Assembly: GCA_017744605.1 (NCBI GenBank)
Contig: JAGIAZ010000006.1
Span: 106,598 to 170,597 of the forward strand
DNA length: 64,000 nucleotides
Direction: 5' to 3'
Source of the DNA: Sphingobium sp.
GTDB taxonomy: Bacteria > Pseudomonadota > Alphaproteobacteria > Sphingomonadales > Sphingomonadaceae
Shown one piece after another: positions 25,921 to 34,359 of this stretch (the first letter of the stretch is position 1; every line of letters begins with the position of its first letter). Made by a program: the position numbers and the translations under genes. The notes beneath the pieces were generated by a model. The model did no database searches and was not told the DNA's origin. It saw only the letters and a list, made by a program, of their open reading frames with translations.

Positions 25921-26745
25921 ATGAAGATGGCGAAGGCGCAGGACGCGCAGGAATCGACAGGGGTGATCGAGCGCACGCTGAGCGCGCTGCGCTGCGTGGC
26001 CGAGCGCGGCGAGTTCACGCCCAAGGATATTGCCGAGGAGGTCGGCGTGCCGACCAGCACTGCCTATCGGCTGCTTCAGTCGCTCGGCGCCATGAACTTC
26101 GTCGAGAAGGCGAGTCAGGGCAATTACCGGGTCGGTCGCCAGTTCATCCGGCTGGCGGCACGCGTCATGGACCAGCTCGATTATGGCGCCATCGCGCATC
26201 CGTTCCTGCAGGCGCTGTCGGAGACGTTCCAGGAGACGGTCGCCTTCGCGCTCTACCTGCCCAACGACCATGCCTTCACCATCGTCGACACGATCCAGGC
26301 GGCGCATCCGCTCCAATATATCGTCGCCAAATATACGCTGCGACCGATGGTCTGGGGTGCGCTGGGCCGCTCGATGCTCGCCTTTTTGCCGGACGAGGAC
26401 GTGCACGCGGCCATTGAGCGGCAGGGCGAGCCCCCCGAGCCGGGTACGCCCCCGGTCACTTTCGAGATGCTGCAGGGCGAGTTCGAGTCGATCCGTCGGC
26501 AGGGCGGCTATGTCGGCCTCAGTCCCAATGCGCTGGGGACGAACGGCACTGGCGCGCCCGTCTTCAATTCGCGCGGCCAGCTGCTCGGCTCGCTTGGCAT
26601 CGCCGTGCCGCTGGTCCGCTATGATGCGAGCGTTCAGCCCGAGATGACCACCGCCGTGATCAGCGCCGCACGCGATCTGAGTGCCGCGCTCGGCTTCGTC
26701 GACAAGGGGCGGCGCGGAAGCGGACTGTCGCGGCGCACCGGTTAG
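25921..26745 (+). CDS. IclR-family transcriptional regulator
   Basis: 274 residues; ATG 25921 follows AAAGGGAGCA, with a second in-frame ATG two codons later. A winged helix-turn-helix at about 15-75 (RTLSALRCVAERGEFTPKD, then VPTSTAYRLLQSLG) is followed by the IclR effector domain (about 85-260; LSETFQETVAFALYLP, then VGLSPNALGTNGTGAPVF). The family usually controls aromatic or acid catabolism in response to a pathway metabolite. It is transcribed away from the MFS-esterase operon and toward the SnoaL-like genes, so it probably controls both arms through the repeat at 25754-25786. Confidence 0.9.
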   Translation: MKMAKAQDAQESTGVIERTLSALRCVAERGEFTPKDIAEEVGVPTSTAYRLLQSLGAMNFVEKASQGNYRVGRQFIRLAARVMDQLDYGAIAHPFLQALSETFQETVAFALYLPNDHAFTIVDTIQAAHPLQYIVAKYTLRPMVWGALGRSMLAFLPDEDVHAAIERQGEPPEPGTPPVTFEMLQGEFESIRRQGGYVGLSPNALGTNGTGAPVFNSRGQLLGSLGIAVPLVRYDASVQPEMTTAVISAARDLSAALGFVDKGRRGSGLSRRTG

Positions 26746-26818
26746 CGGTCCTGATTGCGAGGACGCCCCGCCACGGAAGCAGGCGCCTCGCGAAGGGCAA
26801 TGAGGAAAGGAGAGGATA

Positions 26819-27313
26819 ATGAGGATGCCCATGCCCATAGTTCTGGTCGGCGCCGCGGCGCTCGTCGCGATCACGGCCAGCGTCACCTGGTTCGTGGCGC
26901 AGTCCCGGCTGGAGAGCCGCGCCAAGGCGAATGTGGCCCTCGTGCTGGACATGTGGGATGGCGTCATCAACCGTGCCGATCGCGACGCGGTGATGAAATA
27001 TATCGCGCCCGATTATCGCCAGCATAATCCCAATGTGGCCCAGGGCCGCGACGGCGTGCTGAAGCTGATCTCGGTGATCAAGAACCCGCCGCCGGGCATG
27101 GTCCCTCCGGGCCGAAAGACCTTCAATCGCGCCATCGCCCAGGGTGACTATGTCGTGATCATCTGGGACCAGCCCCAGCCCGATCCGCTGAAGCCGGGCG
27201 AGACCTATGTCGGCCAGGCCTTCGACATGTTCCATGTCCAGAACGGGCAGGTCGTCGAGCATTGGGACGATACCCGCAAGGCCCTGCGCCCCTGGACGCC
27301 GGAGGCGCACTGA
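26819..27313 (+). CDS. Membrane-anchored SnoaL-like protein
   Basis: 164 residues; AAAGGAGAGG precedes ATG 26819. Residues 5-26 are a hydrophobic N-terminal anchor or signal (IVLVGAAALVAITASVTWFV) with no clear cleavage site. The remainder is one SnoaL-like/NTF2 domain with IAPDYRQHNPNVAQGRDG near 61-78 and VEHWDDT near 149. The PDYxQHNP and EHWD motifs recur in the proteins at 21408 and 29912, so the three are paralogues. SnoaL-like polyketide-cyclase relatives use an acid-base pair in a conical pocket; whether this one is an enzyme or a binding protein is unknown. Confidence 0.8.
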   Translation: MRMPMPIVLVGAAALVAITASVTWFVAQSRLESRAKANVALVLDMWDGVINRADRDAVMKYIAPDYRQHNPNVAQGRDGVLKLISVIKNPPPGMVPPGRKTFNRAIAQGDYVVIIWDQPQPDPLKPGETYVGQAFDMFHVQNGQVVEHWDDTRKALRPWTPEAH

Positions 27314-27347
27314 GCGCCGGCGTTTCCACCATGAGGAGAGAGATGCG

Positions 27348-27827
27348 ATGACCAGCTATGGCGAGGACCGGAGCGCCATCGAGGACCTGCAGGCGCGTTA
27401 CATGTTCGCGCTCGATTGGCAATCGCCGGACGATTATGCGGCGACATTCACCGAGGATGGCGTCCTCGATTGGGCGGGCGGCATCGTCGAGGGACGCGAA
27501 ACGATTCGCGCCGAATGTCACGACATGCGGGCCTTCTTCCGGCGCCGCGCGGATGGCGATGCGCCGACGCGACCGGCCCGGCTGCGGCACTTCATCACCA
27601 ATATGGTGATCCGCATCGAGGGCGATCGCGCCTGGGGCAAGGCCTATTGGTTCGAGATCGACAATGATACGCGGCTGCGCTGGCCCTATGTCGGCGGCTA
27701 CGGCCATTATGAGGACGAACTGCGCAAGGAGGACGGCCACTGGCTGTTCGTCCGCCGCAAGATCTTCAACGAATGCATGAACGACCGCGCTGCGAGCGAG
27801 GTCAATCCGGCGGGGGAACCGGCATGA
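27348..27827 (+). CDS. Cytoplasmic SnoaL-like domain protein
   Basis: 159 residues from ATG 27348, preceded by GAGGAGAG; the frame stays open upstream only within the preceding gene in another register. One SnoaL-like (NTF2 fold) domain of the ring-hydroxylating dioxygenase-small-subunit or dehydratase-like type (SAIEDLQARYMFALDWQSPD, then FTEDGVLDWAGGIVEGRE and a C-terminal WLFVRRKIFNE). No signal peptide. The His pair in RLRHFITN matches the place of a catalytic His in scytalone-dehydratase-like proteins. It overlaps the next gene by 4 bases (ATGA). Confidence 0.8.
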   Translation: MTSYGEDRSAIEDLQARYMFALDWQSPDDYAATFTEDGVLDWAGGIVEGRETIRAECHDMRAFFRRRADGDAPTRPARLRHFITNMVIRIEGDRAWGKAYWFEIDNDTRLRWPYVGGYGHYEDELRKEDGHWLFVRRKIFNECMNDRAASEVNPAGEPA

Positions 27828-29908
27828 CGGATGAACGTCACACCATCCCATGTTTTAGGTTTGGCCCATGCTTTAGGTTTGGCCCATGCCTAAGGTTTGG
27901 AACGTTTGGGAGGATGGGGACCGCGGCGCCAAAGGTCATGGCCGGCTTGCTGCTGCTTGGCATGGGCCCAACCGCGCTTGCTCGGGCGAAGGTTCCGGTC
28001 TCGGATCGGGCGGCCGTGGCAGTGGAGTTGCAGCGGCTGGAAGATGCCGACGCCATCAAGAAGCTGCAGCGCGCCTATGGCTATTATCTCGATCGCGGCT
28101 ACTGGCAGGAGGCGGCCAACCTTTTCGCCGACGATGCGAGCTTCGAATGGGGCCAGGACGGCGTCTATCTCGGCAAGTCACGCATCCACGCCTATCTGGT
28201 GCGCAGTACCGGCGGCAACCCTGGCCCCGGCCTGCCGTTCGGCCAGTATAATCATCATATGCAGCTCCAGCCGGTCGTCACCGTGGCGCCGGATGGCCAG
28301 AGCGCGTCGGCGCGCTGGCGGGAACTCGCACTGCTCGGGCAATTCGGCAGCCATGCCGAATGGGGCGAGGGCGTCTATGAGAACCGTTACCTCAAGGAGG
28401 GCGGCGTCTGGAAGATCAAGGCGCTGCACTTCTATCCGAACTTCGTCGCCTCCTATCAGGACGGCTGGGCGCGGCTGAAACCGTCCGCGGCAGACTGGCG
28501 GACCAGCACGGCCCGTGCCTTTCCGGCCGATCGCCCGCCGACGGTGAGCTACAAGCCCTTCCCGGACCAGTTCACCCCGCCCTTCCACTACAAGGCACCG
28601 GCGGAGGTCGCACCTCGCATCGGCACTGATGCGGAAAGTGCCCGTCTCGCCATATTGCGCTCGCGCCGGGCCCTCGAAAATCTCCAGGCCGCGCTCGGCT
28701 ATTATATGGACAAGGGCTTGTGGACGCAGGCCGCCGATCTCTTCGCGCCCCGTGCGACCTATGAGCATGGCCAGAGCGGCGTCTATGTCGGCCGGGCCCG
28801 CATTCGCCAGGCCATGGCGCTGACGGGGCCGGAGGGACTTGCGCCGGGCCAGCTCAATATCTTCATGATGCTCCAGCCGATCATCGACGTGGCGCCGGAC
28901 AATCGCACCGCCAAGGCGCGCTGGCGCAGCGATGTCATGCTGGCCAGGGATGGCGCCGGCCAGTGGGGCGAGGGCGTCTATGAGAATGACTATGTGAATG
29001 AGGGCGGCGTCTGGAGGATCAGCGCCTTCCGTTATTATCCCACTTATTATGCCGATTATGACAAGGGTTGGGCGAAGGGGCCGATTCCGCTGGCCGGACC
29101 CAGCACGATCCTGCCGCCCGACCGGCCGCCGTCGGGCAGCTTCGGCGGCTTTCCGGAAACCCGGACCGTCCCCTTTCACTATGCTCACCCCGTCGCGCAA
29201 GCCGAACCCATGGCCGCCTGGCCGACGAGCGCCGACGCGGCGCTGGCCGGTCTTCGCATCCGCATCGAGCGGCTCGAGGACCATGATGCCATCGAGAAGG
29301 TGCAGCGGGCCTATGGCTATTATGTTGACAAGAACCTCTGGAGGGACGTGGCGAACCTCTTCGCGCAGGACGGCACGGTCGAGATTGGCGGGCGCGGCAT
29401 CTTCGCCTCTCGACCGCATATCCTCGCCTATCTCCAGTCGCTGGGACCGGAAGGACCGTCACCGGGCTTCCTGATGAACCACCAGCAGTTCCAGGGGATC
29501 ACCGATGTCGCGCCGGACGGCGCTCATGCCGCCGGCCGCTGGACCGCCTTTGTCATGGCTGGCAAGGCGCCCAATGCCGATTGGGGCGACGTGACCTACG
29601 AAAACACATATGTGAAGGTGGATGGCGTCTGGCAGATCAAGGCGCTGCACGCGCCCTTCACCATGTACTCGCCCTTCGCCGACGGCTGGGGCAAGACCGC
29701 GACGCCGATCACGCGGCCGGATAGCTGGCCGCCGCCGCCGGACTATCCGCCCTCGGTGCTGCACAACACCTATCCCAATTTCCATATTGTACCCTATCAT
29801 TATCTCAATCCGGTCACCGGCGCGCCGATGCCCGATCCGGACCCGGCAGCGGGAGGCATTGCGCCGATGAAGGGGCCAATGACGGGGCCAATGAAGGGGG
29901 AGGAGTGA
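27824..29908 (+). CDS. Exported protein with three tandem SnoaL-like domains
   Basis: 694 residues if it starts at ATG 27824 (coupled to the upstream stop). An in-frame ATG at 27914 would give a cleaner signal peptide (MGTAAPKVMAGLLLLGMG, cleaved near ALARA), so the true start is uncertain. Three NTF2-like units follow at about 65-205, 270-420 and 465-605. Each has AxGYYxDxxxW near its start (AYGYYLDRGYW, ALGYYMDKGLW, AYGYYVDKNLW) and a YEN...GGVW/DGVW motif near its end (YENRYLKEGGVW, YENDYVNEGGVW, YENTYVKVDGVW). Proline-rich linkers ending in PFHY join the units, and the C-terminus is repetitive (MKGPMTGPMKG). Probably periplasmic. Three such domains in one chain is unusual; activity unknown. 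Confidence 0.8.
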   Translation: MTDERHTIPCFRFGPCFRFGPCLRFGTFGRMGTAAPKVMAGLLLLGMGPTALARAKVPVSDRAAVAVELQRLEDADAIKKLQRAYGYYLDRGYWQEAANLFADDASFEWGQDGVYLGKSRIHAYLVRSTGGNPGPGLPFGQYNHHMQLQPVVTVAPDGQSASARWRELALLGQFGSHAEWGEGVYENRYLKEGGVWKIKALHFYPNFVASYQDGWARLKPSAADWRTSTARAFPADRPPTVSYKPFPDQFTPPFHYKAPAEVAPRIGTDAESARLAILRSRRALENLQAALGYYMDKGLWTQAADLFAPRATYEHGQSGVYVGRARIRQAMALTGPEGLAPGQLNIFMMLQPIIDVAPDNRTAKARWRSDVMLARDGAGQWGEGVYENDYVNEGGVWRISAFRYYPTYYADYDKGWAKGPIPLAGPSTILPPDRPPSGSFGGFPETRTVPFHYAHPVAQAEPMAAWPTSADAALAGLRIRIERLEDHDAIEKVQRAYGYYVDKNLWRDVANLFAQDGTVEIGGRGIFASRPHILAYLQSLGPEGPSPGFLMNHQQFQGITDVAPDGAHAAGRWTAFVMAGKAPNADWGDVTYENTYVKVDGVWQIKALHAPFTMYSPFADGWGKTATPITRPDSWPPPPDYPPSVLHNTYPNFHIVPYHYLNPVTGAPMPDPDPAAGGIAPMKGPMTGPMKGEE
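27850..27903 (+). repeat. Three tandem 18-base repeats at the 5' end of the triple-domain gene
   Basis: Three near-identical 18-base units (ATGTTTTAGGTTTGGCCC, ATGCTTTAGGTTTGGCCC, then a third that diverges at the end). In frame with 27824 they encode repeated CFRFGP units before the signal-like segment. Eighteen is a multiple of three, so copy-number changes would not shift the frame. Confidence 0.8.
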
Positions 29909-29911
29909 ACC

Positions 29912-30463
29912 ATGATCACAGGAATGCCCATGATGGCGCGCGCGGCGGCTGTGCTGCTGGCGCTGATGTCGACGCATGTCCAGGCTGAGGGAGAGACGAT
30001 GATGAGCGCGCCGCAGGTTCCTCAGGTTGCGAAAGACCAGCTGGCGTTGCTCGCCAGTCCCGACCCCACGCTGGCCGCCAACAAGCGGCTGGTCTATGAC
30101 ATGTACCGGATCGTGCTCCAGGCCGGTTTGGCCGGCCGGGCCCATGAGTTCATCGCGCCGGACTATGTCCAGCACAATCCCAATGCCGCGCAGGGGCTGG
30201 CAGGGCTCGTCGACTATGTACGCTCCACCCGGCCCGACCGGCCGATCCTCGACAGGATCGAGTTGCCGCTCATCCACATCATGGCGGAGGGCGACCGCGT
30301 GGTCATCGCCTTCGTCCGGCCGGAAAAGGACCCCAAGGGCGAGACTTATTATACGACCTGGTTCGACATGTTTCGGATCGCGAACGGCAAGATCGCGGAA
30401 CATTGGGACCCGATGTTGCGCACCGACGCGAAGATCGATCCCAATGACAAGAAGCTGAAGTAG
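29912..30463 (+). CDS. Exported SnoaL-like protein
   Basis: 183 residues; GGGGGAGGAG precedes ATG 29912, three bases after the triple-domain gene stop. Residues 1-25 are a signal peptide (RAAAVLLALMSTHVQA). One SnoaL-like domain follows with FIAPDYVQHNPNAAQG near 86-101 and IAEHWDPM near 160, the same paired motifs as the proteins at 21408 and 26819. Last gene of the iclR-linked plus-strand run; a hairpin follows before the convergent oxidase gene. Confidence 0.8.
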   Translation: MITGMPMMARAAAVLLALMSTHVQAEGETMMSAPQVPQVAKDQLALLASPDPTLAANKRLVYDMYRIVLQAGLAGRAHEFIAPDYVQHNPNAAQGLAGLVDYVRSTRPDRPILDRIELPLIHIMAEGDRVVIAFVRPEKDPKGETYYTTWFDMFRIANGKIAEHWDPMLRTDAKIDPNDKKLK

Positions 30464-30579
30464 ATTTCGGGCTTGGCCAGCGACCGAACCGTCGAGGCCA
30501 TTTGGCGACGCGCATCGGCGACCGGCTCGACAACGTCTCGCGTTATGAATGCCCAAACGACATCCGTGGCGCGGGATAT

Positions 30580-30598
30580 GCCTGAATTTCAATCAGGC
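30580..30598. terminator. Hairpin between convergent genes
   Basis: GCCTGA/TCAGGC stem with a 7-base loop (ATTTCAA) lying between the convergent stops at 30463 and 30604. It is short and without strong T runs, so only a candidate bidirectional terminator. Confidence 0.4.
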
Positions 30599-30603
30599 CA
30601 ACT

Positions 30604-32160
30604 CTAAGCCGGTCGGAAACGTTTTGGCCAGATACCTTGTTTGCCTGGTGACAGAATGCCGCCGGGATCGAGACAGTCCTTGATCTTCTCCGCGAAGCGA
30701 CGCTGCGCGCAATCGTTGAAGTCATAGAGGGCCGCAACCTCATCCATGAAATCGAGATGGCTGCGATATTCGCCATAACCAAGCTGGGCGGCGGGCTCGA
30801 GCATCGCCTTGGTTGCCGCATATGCTTCGCGCGTCTGCTGCTCATTCTTCGTATCGAACACGACAAGGGCGACATGAATCATGCTGCGCCTGCCAACGAT
30901 GATTGCAGACGAATAGTCGAGGTTGCGGTCGTTCAGCACTTTCCGGGTCAGGTCGCGGATCGCGATTCCGTCCTTGCCGGCGATCGGCATGGCGCAGGAA
31001 AATCCAATATGGCCCCCGTCTTCCCCGCCATACCAGCGTGTCATTTGGTCGAGCGCCATCGAGGGAATGCCGGCCTGGACACGATGGTGCGGGTTTTCGA
31101 AATCGGGCAAGTTGCGTCCGTCGAACGTGTCGAACATCACCGAGCCGCCGGGGATGGCGGTCAGGGCCTTCTCAATCTTTGCCTTGTTGTGCGCGACGAC
31201 CGGCGCATCGCCATAAAGCGCGAACCGCATGACCCATCGGCCGAAACCGGGCGTCGCGGCGATCTTGTCGATCACCGCTTCGCTGATCGAGTCCGTCCCC
31301 TCATACCAATGTTTCCGTTCCCAGAATGCGCTCGCCGCGCAGACGGCGTTGATGATCATCGGCTGGTTGGGGATCGTCCCGTCGATCATCAACGGTCGCA
31401 GGGCCTCCAGGAACGTGCCGAAATGCTCCTCATTGTCGAGCATGAACCATCCGGGCGCATAGACTTCCGGCGCGTGAAACAGGCTGACGCCCATCTTGGT
31501 GACGATGCCATAGTTCGACTGACTGAACATTCCGTCCCAGGATGGGCCGCAGCTATGCGGATAAACCAGCCAGTTATGCGGATTGGACATGCCGCCCATG
31601 CCGGTCCGCAGGATGTCGCCGTTCGGCAGCACGACTTCCATGCCGCAATGATGGCCGAAATGATCGCCGATCGGCGTATAGCCGACGCCATGTTCCAGTG
31701 CATTGCCGATGATGCTGCCTCCGCCCAGATCCGGAACCGACATCCACAGCTTGGAGCCGGTTTTCCGCAAATGGTCGTAGAGATCGAAGAAGCGCACGCC
31801 GGGTTCGACCAGGGCCATGCAATTTTCTTCATCGACCTCGAGCACCCGGTTCATGCGGCGCAGGCTGACCGAAAATGTGCCCGATATCCGAGGCGCTCCG
31901 CCGCCATAGCCCTTGTTGCGGCCTTGGCTGCTCGTCCATATCGGCGTGCCATGCTCATTGGCGATCAGCAGGATCGCCTGCACCTCCTCCACGCTTCCAG
32001 GCAAAAGGACGGCGCCGGGCCGATACCATTCGCCGGGCGGGCCGAACGGGTCGCCATGGTCCGCCAGATCCTCGGTCAGGACGTTGGCCGCGCCGATGGC
32101 GCCCTGCATGGCTTTGAGTGCGGAATTGAAGTTGCCGATGCCGGCCGCTGCCTCGCCCAT
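30604..32160 (-). CDS. FAD-dependent oxidase/dehydrogenase of the vanillyl-alcohol oxidase family
   Basis: 518 residues with the VAO/p-cresol methylhydroxylase plan: FAD-binding domain at about 45-215 (VLLPGSVEEVQAILLIANE, then NKGYGGGAPR and GGGSIIGNALEHGVGYTP) and a substrate domain from about 220 onward, ending in the family C-terminus (DPGGILSPGKQGIWP). The segment GDHFGHHCGMEVVLPNGD is typical of 4-cresol dehydrogenase flavoprotein and eugenol-hydroxylase relatives. It should oxidise a para-alkyl phenol or phenolic alcohol. No cytochrome subunit gene is adjacent, so it may use oxygen or another acceptor. The TetR gene lies 82 bases upstream on the same strand with a palindrome at the junction. 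Confidence 0.88.
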   Translation of the reverse strand: MGEAAAGIGNFNSALKAMQGAIGAANVLTEDLADHGDPFGPPGEWYRPGAVLLPGSVEEVQAILLIANEHGTPIWTSSQGRNKGYGGGAPRISGTFSVSLRRMNRVLEVDEENCMALVEPGVRFFDLYDHLRKTGSKLWMSVPDLGGGSIIGNALEHGVGYTPIGDHFGHHCGMEVVLPNGDILRTGMGGMSNPHNWLVYPHSCGPSWDGMFSQSNYGIVTKMGVSLFHAPEVYAPGWFMLDNEEHFGTFLEALRPLMIDGTIPNQPMIINAVCAASAFWERKHWYEGTDSISEAVIDKIAATPGFGRWVMRFALYGDAPVVAHNKAKIEKALTAIPGGSVMFDTFDGRNLPDFENPHHRVQAGIPSMALDQMTRWYGGEDGGHIGFSCAMPIAGKDGIAIRDLTRKVLNDRNLDYSSAIIVGRRSMIHVALVVFDTKNEQQTREAYAATKAMLEPAAQLGYGEYRSHLDFMDEVAALYDFNDCAQRRFAEKIKDCLDPGGILSPGKQGIWPKRFRPA

Positions 32161-32231
32161 ATCACCTCTCCGATCGACCGCTGCAATTTTCAGTTCGGCA
32201 GCGTGTCGATTTCCGATCGGCTATATCAAAA

Positions 32232-32246
32232 TTGACATATTGTCAA
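32232..32246. promoter_or_regulatory. TTGACA-TAT-TGTCAA palindrome upstream of the oxidase gene
   Basis: Perfect 6-base arms around a 3-base centre in AT-rich DNA, overlapping the last codons of the tetR gene and about 72 bases upstream of the oxidase ATG. Its size and position fit a TetR-type operator for the oxidase promoter. Confidence 0.55.
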
Positions 32247-32911
32247 ATATCGAATTCATCCTGCATGCGGGGAAGGGCCTGGTGCGCACAATGCCTTGCC
32301 TGTTCCATGGGAACGCCCAGACCAAAAAGGATATAGCCGGCGACCAGCTCCGGATAATTCTCCGCCGCTGCGCCTCGAACGACGGATCCCATCGCCGCAA
32401 GTGTCGTGCCCAACAGCAGATCGCGACCCAGTTCCGCTGACGGGATGGGGAAGACGCCCTCGCCAATGCCTTCGCGGATGGTCTCCTCGGCCTGACGGAA
32501 GGTTTCCGCTCCGAAGATGAAGCCGGTGGCGCTCAGGTTGATCATCGACCAGGCCCAGCGACGGTCGGACTGCGCGCGACGCAGGTAGAAGCGCACGGCG
32601 CATGCCGAGCGATCTCGCGCATCGGCCATGGTCGAGATCGTCTTCGTCACCGCGTTCAGGAAATCATGGGTGACTTCAAACGCCAGCGCCTCGCGCAACT
32701 CGGCCATGCTGCCGAAATGATTGTAGAGCGTCGCGCGCGTCAATGCGGCACGCTCGGCGACATCCTCCATCCGGGCATAGAGCCCGGCCTCATCGCCAAA
32801 CACATCGAATGCGGCCGCAACGATCTTCGCGCGGGTGCGCATTCGACGCTCACGACCGATTTCGGCGCGACGTTGCTGATCGATCGGCTTTCTGCCCAAT
32901 TCCGTTCCCAT
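32243..32911 (-). CDS. TetR/AcrR-family regulator
   Basis: 222 residues from ATG 32911 (MGTELGRKPIDQQRRAEIG); the longer open frame upstream has no protein character and crosses toward the tRNA. The helix-turn-helix covers about 25-70 (RTRAKIVAAAFDVFGDEAG, then ERAALTRATLYNHFGSMAELR), followed by a helical ligand domain. It is encoded just before, and in the same direction as, the VAO-family oxidase, so it most likely represses that gene via the palindrome at 32232-32246 and responds to a phenolic ligand. Confidence 0.88.
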   Translation of the reverse strand: MGTELGRKPIDQQRRAEIGRERRMRTRAKIVAAAFDVFGDEAGLYARMEDVAERAALTRATLYNHFGSMAELREALAFEVTHDFLNAVTKTISTMADARDRSACAVRFYLRRAQSDRRWAWSMINLSATGFIFGAETFRQAEETIREGIGEGVFPIPSAELGRDLLLGTTLAAMGSVVRGAAAENYPELVAGYILFGLGVPMEQARHCAHQALPRMQDEFDI

Positions 32912-33107
32912 CCATGTGCGCGCCGAGATTGGCGGTAGCACAGGAGCAAAGGGTGCCGAAAGTATCGCCGGGGCCGTTGCCGCGCCCGATCGGGTTCGGA
33001 CCTGTCTCGGCAAGCTGGGAGCGCCGCGGCTCCAGATCCACCGTCGAAACCGCCGCCATCCCGGCGGCGGTGTCAAAGACGGACCAGATGCCCATCTTTG
33101 ACCGGAT

Positions 33108-33194
33108 TGGTGCGGTCGAGAAGACTCGAACTTCCACGGGCTTTCGCCCACAACGACCTCAACGTTGCGCGTCTACCAGTTCCGCCACGACCGC
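33108..33194 (-). tRNA. tRNA-Leu (anticodon GAG)
   Basis: The minus strand folds into a complete class II tRNA of 87 bases with encoded CCA. Acceptor stem GCGGTCG pairs with CGACCGC, discriminator A then CCA. The anticodon arm is CAACG-TTGAGGT-CGTTG with GAG in the loop, a long variable arm (TGGGCGAAAGCCCG) identifies a Leu/Ser type, and the T-arm contains TTCGAGT. GAG reads CUC/CUU leucine codons. Confidence 0.95.
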
Positions 33195-33310
33195 ACATCA
33201 GGGGTGAAGGACCGTACCGGACCCTCAGGTAGGCGGCGGCCTCTAGCAAAAGGCTTGGCAGGGTGCAACCACCCTTGCGGCGCCTTTTTCAATTGGGCGC
33301 CGACGGCCTT

Positions 33311-34171
33311 TCAGGGCGCGAAACGGAGATCGAACCCTTCTCCGCCGGCTGGAATGTCGAAGCGGGTTTCGGAGATGCGTGCCGTCTCGCCCGGTGCCAG
33401 GTCCGCCTTGTCGGCCCGGGTCTTCCATGAGCGGATGAGCTTTCGGCGCTCGTCCCGCACTTCCGCGAAGACAGGCGGCACGGCGAGGATCTCGCTGCTC
33501 CTGTTCACGATGACCGCGGTATAGGTGAAGATGAGCTGGCCCCCGGGGACCTTGCGGTGGCTATGGTTGATCTCGGTGATCTGCAGCCCGATGTCGTTGC
33601 GCGCCGGCGCCAGGCCGAGATTGATCAGCCAGCCCGGCGGTCCGAAATACCAGAGCGCACCGCCGGCCGCGCTGACCAGCAGGAGATAGAGGAACGCCAT
33701 CAGCGTCCAGGTCTTGGCCTTGTTGCGGCGCGGCCGCCGATTCATCCAGTCGCCCGTATCGGCGTTCTGCGCGAAGGTCTCTTGGGTCTCGTCCGCTACC
33801 GGCCTCTCTATGGCCACGGCAATGGCGGGCGCGGCAATCTGGTCGCTGCCTTCGCTGTCCGCTTGCTCTTCGGAAGGCGAAGTGGTTGCGATGGAGTTCG
33901 CCGCCGGCGCCGCAGCCGGTTCGGGCGGCGGCGATGGCAGCGGATTTTGCGCGCCCCTTTCTTCCGCCGACGATTCCATGGCTGGGGAAGGGGCTGCGGA
34001 AGGTGCTGGGGCGGACGCTGCCGCAAGTTGCGGTTCGGGTCGTTCGATGACGACGCCTTCCTGGAACCAGCTATGCTTGCAGGAGGCGCAACGCACCCGC
34101 CGTCCCGTTGGGCCAACCGCAGTATCGGGCACCAGGTAACGTGTGGCGCATTGAGGGCAGATCAGGATCAT
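33311..34171 (-). CDS. Zinc-ribbon (MJ0042-type) membrane protein
   Basis: 286 residues. An N-terminal zinc ribbon has CPQC at 5-8 and CASC at 28-31. A long Pro/Ala/Glu-rich linker (about 45-145) leads to one membrane helix at about 150-172 ([20 protein letters not shown]) and a C-terminal DUF3426-like domain ([18 protein letters not shown]). This plan is common in Alpha- and Betaproteobacteria; function unknown, probably cytoplasmic zinc ribbon and periplasmic C-terminus. It is transcribed divergently from ftsE; the gap 34172-34359 should hold both promoters. Confidence 0.85.
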   Translation of the reverse strand: MILICPQCATRYLVPDTAVGPTGRRVRCASCKHSWFQEGVVIERPEPQLAAASAPAPSAAPSPAMESSAEERGAQNPLPSPPPEPAAAPAANSIATTSPSEEQADSEGSDQIAAPAIAVAIERPVADETQETFAQNADTGDWMNRRPRRNKAKTWTLMAFLYLLLVSAAGGALWYFGPPGWLINLGLAPARNDIGLQITEINHSHRKVPGGQLIFTYTAVIVNRSSEILAVPPVFAEVRDERRKLIRSWKTRADKADLAPGETARISETRFDIPAGGEGFDLRFAP

Positions 34172-34359
34172 TCCCCTTCATAAACACCGCTTTCCCGCTG
34201 AGAGCAAGCCGGCGATTGAGCATAAGGGAACGGAGGTGAGCGCGCCGGAGGAGCCTTGCCTTGCCCCCATTTGGAGGCTGTGCCATGCAAGAGCTGCGAT
34301 GAGGGACGGGCGCGTTGGAGTGCCGTGCCGCGGGGTAAGCAAGGGCCAATCAGCAGGCA

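Noticed and set aside
27850..27903. CRISPR-like repeat array
   Set aside because: The only tandem short repeats have no spacers, so they are not a CRISPR; no cas gene is present in the window.
28178..29419. 413-codon minus-strand frame inside the triple-domain gene
   Set aside because: Antisense shadow; the plus strand has clear internal domain repeats.
30757..32235. 492-codon plus-strand frame
   Set aside because: Antisense of the VAO-family oxidase.
32912..33310. tRNA-Leu as an integration (att) site
   Set aside because: No integrase gene nearby and no repeated copy of the tRNA 3' end was seen in the window.
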